Positions 33,557-41,987 of a stretch of DNA of 64,000 bases are shown here, one piece after another. Source of the stretch: DATDDB01 sp035260545 (GTDB taxonomy: Bacteria > Pseudomonadota > Gammaproteobacteria > Burkholderiales > Gallionellaceae); NCBI GenBank assembly GCA_035260545.1, contig DATFUZ010000055.1, positions 1-64,000 of the forward strand. The letters run 5' to 3'. How positions within the stretch are numbered: position 1 is the first letter of the stretch; each line of letters opens with the position of its first letter. The notes beneath the pieces were generated by a model. It did no database searches and was not told where the DNA came from. It saw only the letters and a list, made by a program, of their open reading frames with translations. A program made the translations under genes and the position numbers.

Positions 33557-33958
33557 ATGAAACCATCCATCGTTCTGATTGTTTTTCTCGGTGTGCTGCT
33601 GGGCGGCTGCGCGTCGCCGAAGACGGTACAGGAGGTGAAGGCGGCGCAGGGGCAGGGGGTGACGCGGGTCTATCAGGCGGGGTCCGCCCAGGTGCACGCC
33701 GCCGTGCTCGCCGCGGCGAAGGCGAAGGGGCTGGAGGTGGTGGAGGATGACCCGGCCAAGGGCAGGGTGATCCTTTCGCATGGCGTCACGGCGCTGAGCT
33801 GGGGCGAGAAGATAGGCGTGTTCCTCAAGCCTTCCGGCGCGAACGCCACGCAGGTGGAGGTGGTGAGCAAGCCGGTGATGGAAACGCTCAATTACCCGCC
33901 GGATTGGCCGAAGATCATGCTCGACCAGATCGATGTGGAACTGAAACAGGCGAAATAG
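33557..33958 (+). CDS. Lipoprotein of unknown function
   Basis: 133 aa. The N-terminus ends in a lipobox LLGGCASP (Cys about residue 18), so it should be lipidated and anchored in a membrane. The mature domain (AQVHAAVLAAAKAKGLEVVE, DDPAKGRVILSHG) has the alpha/beta pattern of small proteins with a BON- or DUF3568-like fold, although I cannot name the family. GGAGGCTAT precedes the ATG at 33557. Confidence 0.8.
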   Translation: MKPSIVLIVFLGVLLGGCASPKTVQEVKAAQGQGVTRVYQAGSAQVHAAVLAAAKAKGLEVVEDDPAKGRVILSHGVTALSWGEKIGVFLKPSGANATQVEVVSKPVMETLNYPPDWPKIMLDQIDVELKQAK

Positions 33959-33972
33959 CCGCCGCTTGCAGG

Positions 33973-34038
33973 CTCAGGTCCGGGCCAGCCCGATCCGGGA
34001 GGGGGTTGGAGAGCCGGATCGGGCCGGCCTGGCCTGAG
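33973..34038. terminator. Long inverted repeat between convergent lipoprotein genes
   Basis: Arms at 33973-33998 and 34014-34038 (CTCAGGTCCGGGCCAGCCCG against CGGGCCGGCCTGGCCTGAG), about 22 of 25 positions pairing, with a 15-base loop. It lies between two genes that converge (stops at 33958 and 34061). There is no T run, so it may act as a bidirectional terminator or RNA-stabilising hairpin. Confidence 0.5.
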
Positions 34039-34060
34039 GGGGGGAGGCGTCGGGGGAGCG

Positions 34061-34210
34061 TCAGTCGTCTTCCCCGTGCCCGTGTCCGTGCCCATGTCCA
34101 TGCGCCCAGTGGCCGTTTCCGTGCCATCCCTCGTCGTGGACGGGGAACATCTCATCGTCGCAGCCGGCAAGCAGCGCGGTGAGCAGGGCGAGCAATAACA
34201 ATTTCTTCAT
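34061..34210 (-). CDS. Short His-rich lipoprotein (49 aa)
   Basis: MKKLLLLALLTALLAGCDDE shows a lipobox LLAGC with Cys at residue 16. The remaining part is very His/Gly-rich and acidic (HGNGHWAHGHGHGHGHGEDD), a likely Zn, Ni or Cu binding tail. AAGGAATCC precedes the ATG at 34210. The protein is very small and looks like a metal-buffering lipoprotein, but no metal genes flank it. A longer upstream frame to 34330 is not needed. Confidence 0.65.
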   Translation of the reverse strand: MKKLLLLALLTALLAGCDDEMFPVHDEGWHGNGHWAHGHGHGHGHGEDD

Positions 34211-34642
34211 CTGCCGGATTCCTTTATTCGTATGCTGAAAATATTTCCGCGGCGAGTCTGCGGGAATTGGAGAACGCCGCGCTGTGCGCAATGGTGGTGT
34301 ATTGCGTGCCTGCGAACAAGGCACGGCCATCCGGCGCGTGAAAATGGATGAACGGTCATTGCGCCGGGGCGATATGTTGTGTAGGCCGGTTCATGCGTAG
34401 CGCATGTTTCGGCGACGGCACGATCCCTGTTTGTTTCGCCGCCGTACCGCAGCCAGACATCGCCTGCTGACGGCGGGACAATGAACGGGGCGTAGCCCCC
34501 GCGCCGGGTTCCGCTGCGCGGCGTTTGGGGGTAAACTTCAGAAAAACACAGTATCAGCGTCCGGAGTGACGGGCGCGGCGCGCCACAGGCATGCCCGCGC
34601 CGCTTTTCTTTTCCGGCCCCGCGCCATCATCACGGAGGAGCC
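34211..34642. other. Intergenic region, no gene seen
   Basis: Contains a short palindrome CATGCGTAGCGCATG near 34392-34406. No coding frame or repeat seen elsewhere in the window. The ribosome site ACGGAGGAGCC lies at its right end. Confidence 0.5.
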
Positions 34643-35311
34643 ATGTCCAACGCACCCAGCGTCGAACCCTTCGCCATCCGCGACTGTGCGCTGATTGCGG
34701 TCGCCACCGGCAGCCGCGCGGAAACGCTGAAGGATCTGCGCGACAACCTGCTCGATTGCCCCGCCGCCTGCCTGTATTACCACTTCTGGGGCGGGCTGCT
34801 GCATACGCGTCTCGAGGAGCGCGAGTACAACAACGATTTCGCTGCCTGGGCCTGGCATGCGCTGCACGACAGGGTGCTGGGCGAGCGCCTGGCGATGATA
34901 GACCCCACGGCGTTCGGCAGCCTGGAAGACCTGCGGCGCGAGCTGATCGAGGTGATCGAGCAGCGCCTGGACGAGCACGAGTACCTGCTGTGGGCGCCGC
35001 GCGACCAGCAGTTCCAGTTCGTGCAGTCGCAGACCGTGGTGTTCGACACCGGCCGCCGCGCGAACAAGCCGCAAGACCTGCTCGCCGTCATCCCGCAGCT
35101 TTCCGCGGGCAGCATCTTCTTCCACTTCATCGAGGCGCGCCAGCGCAAGCCGGTGGGGGCCAGCGACTTCCAGGTGTGGCTGGAGCGCTTCGGCCCGGAC
35201 TATGCCGACTTGCGCAACGCGCTGGGCGCGATAGACCCATACTTTTCTTCCCTGACCGAGCTGCGGCGCAAGATCTCCGCGGTGTTCGACGCTTTCCTGG
35301 GGGCCACATGA
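34643..35311 (+). CDS. DUF5752-type protein linked to trehalose synthesis
   Basis: 222 aa, soluble, mostly helical and acidic. The sequence (FAIRDCALIAVATGSRAETL, YYHFWGGLLHTRLEEREYNN, FFHFIEARQRKPVGASDF) contains two similar F/Y-HF segments, suggesting an internal repeat. This matches my memory of a family (DUF5752) that sits next to trehalose synthase genes; the family name is from memory and not confirmed. It begins the cluster and its stop overlaps the next start (ATGA), so translation is probably coupled to the glycosyltransferase. Confidence 0.75.
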   Translation: MSNAPSVEPFAIRDCALIAVATGSRAETLKDLRDNLLDCPAACLYYHFWGGLLHTRLEEREYNNDFAAWAWHALHDRVLGERLAMIDPTAFGSLEDLRRELIEVIEQRLDEHEYLLWAPRDQQFQFVQSQTVVFDTGRRANKPQDLLAVIPQLSAGSIFFHFIEARQRKPVGASDFQVWLERFGPDYADLRNALGAIDPYFSSLTELRRKISAVFDAFLGAT

Positions 35312-36549
35312 AAAACATGCTCGACGCTTACGGCAAGATCGCGGGTGCGGCGGCCATCGAGCACCTGCGCCAGCTCGCGCGCCAGTTGCAGGGCATGAAG
35401 ATCGTGCACGTCAATTCCACCAAGCTGGGCGGCGGGGTCGCGGAGATCCTGCAGAAGCTCGTGCCGCTCACGCAGGAGCTGGGCATAGACACGCAGTGGG
35501 AGGTGGTGCAGGGCAGCGAATCGTTCTACCGCTGCACCAAGGGCATGCACAATGCGCTGCAGGGACGCCAGACCGCCATCCCCGATTTTCTGCTCCGCGC
35601 CTATGAGGAAACCTGCGCCGCCAACGCCGAGCGCCTGCGCCCGGTGCTGCAGGATGCCGACGTGGTGTTCATCCACGACCCGCAGCCGGCGGCCATGCTG
35701 CAGCACTTTCCCGAACGCCGCGGCCGCTGGATATGGCGCTGCCACATCGACGTGAGCCGGCCCTACCGCCCGGTGTGGAACTACCTGCGCCAGTTCGTCA
35801 GCGGCTACGACGCCAGCATCTTCTCGCTGGCGAATTTCGCCCAGCGCCTGCCGCACCCCACCTATCTCGTCGCGCCCAGCATAGACCCGCTGAGCGAGAA
35901 GAACATCGACCTGCCGCGCGAGGAGATAGACGCCGTGCGCCAGCAGTTCGGCATCGACGCGGCGCGCCCGGCGCTGGTGCAGATCTCGCGCTACGACCGC
36001 TTCAAGGATCCGGTCGGCGTCATCTATGCCTATCGGCTGGCCAAGCACTTCGTGCCCGCGCTGCAACTGGTGCTGGCGGGCGGCGGCGCGAGCGACGACC
36101 CCGAGGGCGAGGTGGTGCTGCAGGAGGTGCGAGAGGCGGCGGGGAGCGACCCCGACATCCACGTGCTGGAGCTGCCGCCCGACGCGCACCGCACCATCAA
36201 TGCCTTGCAGCGCGCGGCCGACATCGTCATCCAGAAATCGCTGCGCGAGGGCTTCGGCCTCACCGTCACCGAAGCCCTGTGGAAGGGCAAGCCGGTGATA
36301 GGCGGGAACACCGGCGGCATCCGTCTGCAGGTGGTGGATCACCACACCGGTTTTCTGGTAAACAGCCCGGAGGGTGCGGCGCTGCGCGTGCGCTATCTGC
36401 TGCACAACCCGGAGACCGCGCAGGAGATCGCGGCCAAGGCGACCGAGTTTGCGCGCGAGAATTTCCTCATCACCCGCCAGCTGCGCGAATATCTGACAGT
36501 CGTCGTCGGCCTGCTGCATCAGGGCGCCGAGCGCATCGAGCTGAGCTAG
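35308..36549 (+). CDS. treT: Trehalose synthase of the TreT type (GT4 glycosyltransferase)
   Basis: 413 aa. A GT-B fold retaining glycosyltransferase: N-terminal KIVHVNSTKLGGGVAEIL, SRYDRFKDP (R228, K233, nucleotide-sugar contacts) and the E-x7-E motif (E314 in REGFGLTV, E322 in TEAL) before WKGKPVIGGNTGG. This pattern and the length fit TreT, which joins NDP-glucose and glucose to give trehalose, reversibly. The start overlaps the previous stop by four bases (ATGA). The four downstream ABC genes suggest imported sugar feeds this enzyme or that trehalose itself is imported. The specific direction is inferred. Confidence 0.88.
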   Translation: MKNMLDAYGKIAGAAAIEHLRQLARQLQGMKIVHVNSTKLGGGVAEILQKLVPLTQELGIDTQWEVVQGSESFYRCTKGMHNALQGRQTAIPDFLLRAYEETCAANAERLRPVLQDADVVFIHDPQPAAMLQHFPERRGRWIWRCHIDVSRPYRPVWNYLRQFVSGYDASIFSLANFAQRLPHPTYLVAPSIDPLSEKNIDLPREEIDAVRQQFGIDAARPALVQISRYDRFKDPVGVIYAYRLAKHFVPALQLVLAGGGASDDPEGEVVLQEVREAAGSDPDIHVLELPPDAHRTINALQRAADIVIQKSLREGFGLTVTEALWKGKPVIGGNTGGIRLQVVDHHTGFLVNSPEGAALRVRYLLHNPETAQEIAAKATEFARENFLITRQLREYLTVVVGLLHQGAERIELS

Positions 36550-36602
36550 ACGGACATAGATATAAAGAAGCGCATGAAGTCCTCCGGGGGGAACACGACA
36601 CG

Positions 36603-37886
36603 ATGAGCAGGCGGCTGCTCCTGCTGCTGGCCTTGTCATTGCCGACGTTCCCGGTGTTGGGCGGGGGCGCGGCGGCGCGGGCGGCGACACTGTCCATCTC
36701 CTGCGGGGCGCTGGGGGTCGAGCTACGCCTGTGCCGCGAGGGGGTGGATGCGTGGGCAAAGCAGACCGGCAACCAGGTCAACGTCATCTCCACGCCGAAC
36801 TCATCCACCGAGCGCTTTGCGCTCTACCAGCAGATACTCGCCTCGCATTCCGCCGACCTCGACATATTGCAGATAGACGTGGTGTGGCCGGGCACGCTCG
36901 CGCCGCACCTGGTTGACCTCTCGCAGTACATAGGCCCGGAGGCCACGAAAGCATATTTCCCCGCGCTGATCGCCAACAACACGGTGAATGGCCGCCTGGT
37001 CGCCATGCCCTGGTTCACCAATGCCGGCGTGCTCTATTACCGGCGCGACCTGCTGGCGAAATACCATGCGCAGCCGCCCGTCACCTGGGCCGAACTCACG
37101 CGGACCGCGCGCCGCATTCAAAACGCCGAGCGCCGGGCGGGGAACAGCCGCATCGTGGGCTTCGTGTTCCAGGCCAAGGGTTATGAGGGACTCACCTGCG
37201 ATGCGCTGGAATGGATAGACAGTTTCGGCGGCGGCACCATCGTTGATGACAGCGGCAAGGTCACCGTGGACAATCCGCAGGCCGTGGCGGCGCTGACGCT
37301 GGCCGCGAGCTGGATAGGCGACATCGCCCCGCGCGGCGTGCTCAACTACGGCGAGGAGGAAAGCCGCGGCGTGTTCCAGTCCGGCAATGCCGTGTTCATG
37401 CGCAACTGGCCCTATGCCTGGGCGCTGGGCAATGCGCCGGACAGCCCCGTGCGCGGCAAGATAGGCATCGCAGCCCTGCCCATGGGCGGTGCAGACGGCC
37501 ATCACAGCGGGACCTTGGGCGGCTGGCAGCTCGCGGTGTCGAGGTATTCGCAGCATCCGAAACTCGCCGCCGACCTGGTGCGCTATCTCACCAGCTATGC
37601 CGAGCAGAAGCGCCGGGCGATCAAGGGCGCCTATAATCCCACCATGCCCGCCCTCTATCACGACAAGGACGTGCTTGCCGCCGCGCCCTTCTTCGGCACG
37701 CTGTATCCCACCTTTGTCGATGCGGTGGCGCGGCCCTCGCGCGTGACCGGCGCCAAATATGCGCGCGTCTCCGCCGAGTTCTATTACACCGTGCACGACA
37801 TCCTCAGCGGCGAAGCGCATCCCGCGCCCGCGCTCGCGGCATTGCAGGCGAAGCTCGTGCGCATGTCGCGGGGAGGGCAGTGGTGA
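36603..37886 (+). CDS. ABC sugar transporter, periplasmic binding protein
   Basis: 427 aa. A signal peptide (LLLLLALSLPTFPVLGGGAA, cut near ARA) is followed by a family-1 solute-binding fold: VELRLCREGVDAWAKQ, LDILQIDVVWPG, MPWFTNAGVLYYRRDLL, GFVFQAKGYEGL and GAYNPTMPALY. These match maltose/trehalose-binding proteins such as ThuE. It captures sugar in the periplasm and docks on the permeases encoded next. GTG start of the first permease overlaps its stop. Trehalose or maltose is the likely ligand, from context. Confidence 0.9.
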   Translation: MSRRLLLLLALSLPTFPVLGGGAAARAATLSISCGALGVELRLCREGVDAWAKQTGNQVNVISTPNSSTERFALYQQILASHSADLDILQIDVVWPGTLAPHLVDLSQYIGPEATKAYFPALIANNTVNGRLVAMPWFTNAGVLYYRRDLLAKYHAQPPVTWAELTRTARRIQNAERRAGNSRIVGFVFQAKGYEGLTCDALEWIDSFGGGTIVDDSGKVTVDNPQAVAALTLAASWIGDIAPRGVLNYGEEESRGVFQSGNAVFMRNWPYAWALGNAPDSPVRGKIGIAALPMGGADGHHSGTLGGWQLAVSRYSQHPKLAADLVRYLTSYAEQKRRAIKGAYNPTMPALYHDKDVLAAAPFFGTLYPTFVDAVARPSRVTGAKYARVSAEFYYTVHDILSGEAHPAPALAALQAKLVRMSRGGQW

Positions 37887-38779
37887 GCGGCGCGCGTAGC
37901 TCCAGGCTCACGCGCCAGCGGGTGCGCGCGGCCTGGCTGTTTCTCGCGCCCGTGCTCATCGTGCTCGCGGCGGTGGCGGGCTGGCCGCTGCTCAAGACGA
38001 TAGGCTACGGTTTCACCGATGCCAGCCTGATCGACCCCGGTTCCGCGCACTTCGTCGGCCTGGATAATTTCACCTATTTATTGCTCGACGCGCACTGGTG
38101 GGCCGCCGTGCGCAACACCGTGGTGTTCGCGCTGGTGTCGGTGTCGCTGGAGACGATGTTGGGCATCATCATCGCGCTCGCGCTCGATGCGCGCTTTCCC
38201 GGGCGCGGCGGGCTGCGCGCCGCGATATTGATCCCTTGGGCGATCCCCACGGTGGTCTCTGCCCAGATGTGGAGCTGGATGTTCAACGACGTGTTCGGCG
38301 TCATCAATCACATCCTGCTGGGCCTGGGCCTGATTGCGCACCCCATCGCCTGGCTGGGTTCGCCGGACACCGCGCTGCTCTCCATCATTTTGGTGGACGT
38401 GTGGAAGACCACGCCATTCATGGCGCTTTTGTTATTGGCGGGGCTGCAAATGCTGCCGCAGGAATGCTATGAAGCCGCGCGGGTGGATGGCGTGCACCCG
38501 GTCAAGGTGTTCTTCCGCGTCACGCTGCCCTTGCTCCGCCCCGCGCTCACCGTGGCAGTCATCTTCCGCCTGCTCGACGCCCTGCGTATGTTCGATCTCG
38601 TCTATGTGATGAGCGGCAACAGCCGCGACACCATGTCCATGTCGGTGTATGCGCGCCAGCAGCTCATCGACTTCGGCTCCCTGGGCTACGGCTCGGCGGC
38701 GGCCACCATGATCTTCGCCATCATCGCGCTGTTCACCGTCGTCTATTTGACGGTAGCCCGCGTGGGCAGGGAGGGCTGA
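37880..38779 (+). CDS. ABC sugar transporter permease (MalF/ThuF-like)
   Basis: 299 aa with six hydrophobic helices. It contains the EAA-type loop CYEAARVDGVHPVKVFFRVTL with conserved Gly, which contacts the ATPase, and LDALRMFDLVYVMSGN near the end, as in MalF/ThuF families. The GTG start (37880) lies inside the end of the binding-protein gene; a second GTG follows directly at 37883. Forms the channel with the next gene product. Confidence 0.92.
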   Translation: MVSGARSSRLTRQRVRAAWLFLAPVLIVLAAVAGWPLLKTIGYGFTDASLIDPGSAHFVGLDNFTYLLLDAHWWAAVRNTVVFALVSVSLETMLGIIIALALDARFPGRGGLRAAILIPWAIPTVVSAQMWSWMFNDVFGVINHILLGLGLIAHPIAWLGSPDTALLSIILVDVWKTTPFMALLLLAGLQMLPQECYEAARVDGVHPVKVFFRVTLPLLRPALTVAVIFRLLDALRMFDLVYVMSGNSRDTMSMSVYARQQLIDFGSLGYGSAAATMIFAIIALFTVVYLTVARVGREG

Positions 38780-38781
38780 GC

Positions 38782-39621
38782 ATGCCGCGCGCTGTGAAGC
38801 GGCTGGTCGCAAGGGGCGCATTCTATGCGCTTCTCGCGGTGATCGTCGTGTATACCGTGTTCCCGTTCTACTGGGCGATCGTGTCCTCGCTGAAGACCGG
38901 CTCCGAACTGTTCCAGGCCAGCTTCTGGCCCGCGCACCCCGCCTGGCACAACTATGTTGCCGTGTTCCGCGAGCAGCCCTTCGGCCGCAACATCCTCAAT
39001 TCGCTGTTCGTCGCCGTCTCCACCGTGGCGCTGTCGCTGGTCCTGGCGCTGGCCGCCGCCTATGCCATAGGCCGCGTGCAGTTCCGCGGGCGCGGCCTGC
39101 TGCTGGCGGTGATCCTCGGCGTGTCCATGTTCCCGCAAATCGCGGTGCTCTCCGGCATGTTCGAGGTCATCAGCTCGCTGGGCCTGTATAACAACCTGCT
39201 GGCGTTGTCGTTCTCCTATCTCATCTTCACCCTGCCGTTCACCGTCTGGGTGCTCACCACCTTCATGCGCGAGCTGCCGAAGGAATTGGAAGAGGCTGCG
39301 ATTGTGGACGGCGCGACCCCGTTCACCATCGTCACCCGCGTCTTCCTCCCGCTGATGGGCCCGGCCCTGGTCACCACCGGCCTGCTCGCCTTCATCGCCG
39401 CATGGAACGAATTCCTGTTCGCGCTCACCTTCACCCTGACCAGCGAGGAACGCACCGTGCCCGTCGCCATCGCGCTGATCTCGGGCGCCAGCAGCTACGA
39501 GCTGCCCTGGGGCAATATCATGGCCGCCTCGGTCACCGTCACCGTGCCGCTCATTGCTCTGGTGCTGGTGTTCCAGCGGCGGATTGTTTCCGGCCTCACC
39601 GCAGGCGCGATCAAGGGCTGA
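38782..39621 (+). CDS. ABC sugar transporter permease (MalG/ThuG-like)
   Basis: 279 aa, six helices. The opening FYALLAVIVVYTVFPFYWAI, the EAA loop LEEAAIVDGATPFTIVTRVF, and the late segments LAFIAAWNEFLFALTFT and TVPVAIALISG are the classic MalG hallmarks. It starts 2 bp after the first permease's stop (ATG at 38782), so translation is coupled. Partner of the MalF-like protein. Confidence 0.93.
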   Translation: MPRAVKRLVARGAFYALLAVIVVYTVFPFYWAIVSSLKTGSELFQASFWPAHPAWHNYVAVFREQPFGRNILNSLFVAVSTVALSLVLALAAAYAIGRVQFRGRGLLLAVILGVSMFPQIAVLSGMFEVISSLGLYNNLLALSFSYLIFTLPFTVWVLTTFMRELPKELEEAAIVDGATPFTIVTRVFLPLMGPALVTTGLLAFIAAWNEFLFALTFTLTSEERTVPVAIALISGASSYELPWGNIMAASVTVTVPLIALVLVFQRRIVSGLTAGAIKG

Positions 39622-39648
39622 ATCATGAACAAGAGGAGAAGATAAGCC

Positions 39649-40767
39649 ATGGCCGCGCTATCCCTGCAAGCCGTCGGCAAACAGTTCGGAAAGACCGAGG
39701 TGATCGGGAACGTCAGCCTGGAGATTCAGGACGGCGAATTCGCCGTCTTCGTCGGTCCCTCCGGCTGCGGCAAATCCACCCTGCTGCGGCTCATCGCGGG
39801 GCTGGAAGATGTCAGCCGCGGCGCGATTGCCTTCGACGGCCAGGACGTCACCGAACTCGCTCCCGCCGAGCGCCACGTCGCCATGGTGTTCCAGTCCTAC
39901 GCGCTGTATCCGCACATGAGCGCCTATGACAACATGGCGTTCGGGCTGAAGCTGGCCAAGACCGGCAGGCAGGGCATGGACGCCCGCGTGCGCGAGGCCG
40001 CGCGCATATTGCAGATAGAGCACCTGCTCGACCGAAAACCGCGCGAACTCTCCGGCGGCCAGCGCCAGCGCGTCGCCATCGGCCGCGCCATCGTGCGCCA
40101 GCCGCGCGTCTTCCTGTTCGACGAGCCGCTGTCGAATCTGGACGCGGCCCTGCGCGTGCAGATGCGCATCGAGCTCAAGCGCCTGCACCGCGAACTGCGC
40201 ACCACCATGATCTACGTCACCCATGACCAGGTCGAAGCCATGACCCTGGCCGACCGCATTGTCGTCCTCAACGGCGGGGCGGTAGAACAAATCGGTGCCC
40301 CGCTCGAACTCTACCACCGCCCGCGCAATCTTTTTGTCGCCGGCTTCATCGGCTCGCCGAAAATGAATTTCCTGCCGGTGACGGTGATCGCCAGCGATGC
40401 GGGGAGGGTCACGCTGGCTTGTGATATGGGAAAGGCGGGAATGGGGCAGGGCGGCACAAACTGCACCATCACCGCCGCAGCCGCCGGCGGCGCGAACCTC
40501 CAGCCCGGCGCCCGGCTCACCCTCGGCCTCAGGCCCGAACACCTCACCGACTCCACCGCAGGCGAACTCCAGGGCGAAGTCATCGCCCTCGAACACCTGG
40601 GGGCAGAGACCTACGTCCATCTTTCCTGCGGCCACGCGCAGCCGCTCGTCATCAAATCCGCCGCCGATACCGGAATCAAGGTCGGCCAGCGGGTATGCGT
40701 CGCCGTGCCGCCGCAGGCCTGCTATCTGTTTGATGAAAGCGGCGTGGCGCTGGCGCGGGCGGATTGA
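39649..40767 (+). CDS. ABC sugar transporter ATPase (MalK/UgpC/ThuK-like)
   Basis: 372 aa. Walker A GPSGCGKST (36-44), Q-loop Q82, signature LSGGQRQR (134-141), Walker B VFLFDEP (154-160) with E159, D-loop SNLD and switch H192 are all intact. The C-terminal about 130 residues form the regulatory OB-like (TOBE) domain (GLRPEHL, TYVHLSCG). In MalK-type transporters this ATPase can serve several sugars. It follows the MalG-like gene by 27 bp with GAGGAGAAG before the ATG. A repeat D copy begins at its stop. Confidence 0.95.
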   Translation: MAALSLQAVGKQFGKTEVIGNVSLEIQDGEFAVFVGPSGCGKSTLLRLIAGLEDVSRGAIAFDGQDVTELAPAERHVAMVFQSYALYPHMSAYDNMAFGLKLAKTGRQGMDARVREAARILQIEHLLDRKPRELSGGQRQRVAIGRAIVRQPRVFLFDEPLSNLDAALRVQMRIELKRLHRELRTTMIYVTHDQVEAMTLADRIVVLNGGAVEQIGAPLELYHRPRNLFVAGFIGSPKMNFLPVTVIASDAGRVTLACDMGKAGMGQGGTNCTITAAAAGGANLQPGARLTLGLRPEHLTDSTAGELQGEVIALEHLGAETYVHLSCGHAQPLVIKSAADTGIKVGQRVCVAVPPQACYLFDESGVALARAD

Positions 40768-40822
40768 AGTACAATCTATCCGCGTTTTCCGAGGGGGCGG
40801 AAATAGGCGGGATGGGTGATTC
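40763..40822 (+). repeat. Repeat D, copy 5 (partial)
   Basis: TTGAAGTACAATCTATCCGC then ATAGGCGGGATGGGTGATTC, overlapping the end of the ABC ATPase gene. It is the left part of the D repeat, followed at 40848 by the 33-bp repeat H. Confidence 0.7.
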
Positions 40823-40847
40823 CTCTTGCGGATCAATAGAGTCTGGC

Positions 40848-40880
40848 CCACTGCTGTCCCAGATAATTTACTCATTGCCA
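40848..40880 (+). repeat. 33-bp direct repeat H, left copy
   Basis: CCACTGCTGTCCCAGATAAT continuing through TTACTCATTGCCA. It is identical to 41459-41491 except at one base. The two copies bracket the orphan membrane-protein gene at 41040. Confidence 0.85.
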
Positions 40881-41039
40881 CCCCCCCAGAACGCGTAGAT
40901 TCCGATTAGCGTAGCGTAATCGGACGCATGAATAAATGACAGGATACCGACATGCCCACACCGGCGTGCGAATGAAGATTTCCGGAAAAGTTTACGTTTT
41001 ACTGAAATGTCACCGCACGCACGCTGCTCCATGTGAGCC

Positions 41040-41393
41040 ATGAAAACCAAGAATTATTGCCTGCTGACTTATCTGCTTCTTTGCGCCATGGCAACCGCGT
41101 ATCTGGCGCTGTTCTACGGGTACCGTCAGGCGCCGTCGATCCATCTGGTGGAGACTTGGCGTTTCTGGGCACTGATCGCCCTTGCGATATGGGCGGAAGC
41201 CGACAGCAGGGATCATCGGGAGCGAATCTACCGGCCCTACGAATTCGGCTTTCTGGTGGCGATGTTCTCGTTCTTCTATTTGCCTTACTATCTCTGGCGT
41301 ACCCGCGGGGCAATCGGCTTGGCCATGCTTGCGGGCCTGCTGGGTCTGCTGCTTTCGGGGTATGTGGTCGAGGTGTTGATTTACATCCGCTAG
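41040..41393 (+). CDS. Membrane protein of unknown function (117 aa)
   Basis: Helices CLLTYLLLCAMATAYLALFYG, WRFWALIALAIWAEAD, YEFGFLVAMFSFFYLPYYLW and AIGLAMLAGLLGLLLSGYVV; inner membrane. The basic and acidic loop RDHRERIYRPYEF is conserved-looking but not recognised. The ribosome site is unclear. The gene is bracketed by 33-bp direct repeats (40848-40880 and 41459-41491), as if inserted as a unit. Confidence 0.65.
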   Translation: MKTKNYCLLTYLLLCAMATAYLALFYGYRQAPSIHLVETWRFWALIALAIWAEADSRDHRERIYRPYEFGFLVAMFSFFYLPYYLWRTRGAIGLAMLAGLLGLLLSGYVVEVLIYIR

Positions 41394-41458
41394 GGCGCGC
41401 CGTCCTGGCCAAGCCGGGGAGGGCAAAAGCGCGTGGCCAAGAATAAATGGGGCTGGAT

Positions 41459-41491
41459 CCACTGCTGTCCCAGATAATTTGCTCATTGCCA
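41459..41491 (+). repeat. 33-bp direct repeat H, right copy
   Basis: CCACTGCTGTCCCAGATAAT then TTGCTCATTGCCA; one base differs from the left copy (A at 40870 against G here). The start-to-start distance between copies is 611 bp. D-like sequence (GGCCGGTTTGTCCGG, GGCGGAATAG) follows at about 41505. Confidence 0.85.
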
Positions 41492-41609
41492 GCCCCAGGT
41501 CAATTGTGGAGACGCGGCCGGTTTGTCCGGCGGGCGGAATAGCCAGGCAGGGTGGGCAAAGGCTGTCAAGCCGTGCCCACGCGGAGATGAATGGTGGGCT
41601 GGCGTAATA

Positions 41610-41987
41610 ATGAAAAGGTGCCTGGAAAACATGAGCCGCAGCAGGATTTGGACCTACCTTAGAATCGCCGTCCTTTCAGTTGTTATCCAGCTTGTGGCGA
41701 TAGTGTTGGGTGGGGTTTCAGCCGGCGCGGGCCATGGGTCATATTTTGTTGCCAAGCTGCTTTTTCCGTATACGCTGCTCGCCGGTGGTATGGAGGGACC
41801 CATACCGGAATCATTTGTGACGCTGGCCGGTATCCAGTATCTGCTTTACGGCTTTGTCTGGGCCATGGCAGTCAAGTACAAGCGCGTCGCGCCCGTCATC
41901 ATTGCGCTGGTTTTGGTACATTTTAGCGCAGTAGTGGTGGAGTTCACTGTCTTCAGCCAAACAGTCTTTGGTCACCCATACCGCTAA
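41610..41987 (+). CDS. Membrane protein of unknown function (125 aa)
   Basis: Starts MKRCLENMSRSRIWTYLRIA (an ATG seven codons in is an alternative). Three or four helices (VLSVVIQLVAIVLGGVSAGA, SYFVAKLLFPYTLLAGG, IQYLLYGFVWAMAV, APVIIALVLVHFSAVVVEF) and a C-terminal HPYR. AT-richer than the core genes around it. Function unknown; lies just beyond the repeat-bracketed gene at 41040. Confidence 0.6.
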   Translation: MKRCLENMSRSRIWTYLRIAVLSVVIQLVAIVLGGVSAGAGHGSYFVAKLLFPYTLLAGGMEGPIPESFVTLAGIQYLLYGFVWAMAVKYKRVAPVIIALVLVHFSAVVVEFTVFSQTVFGHPYR

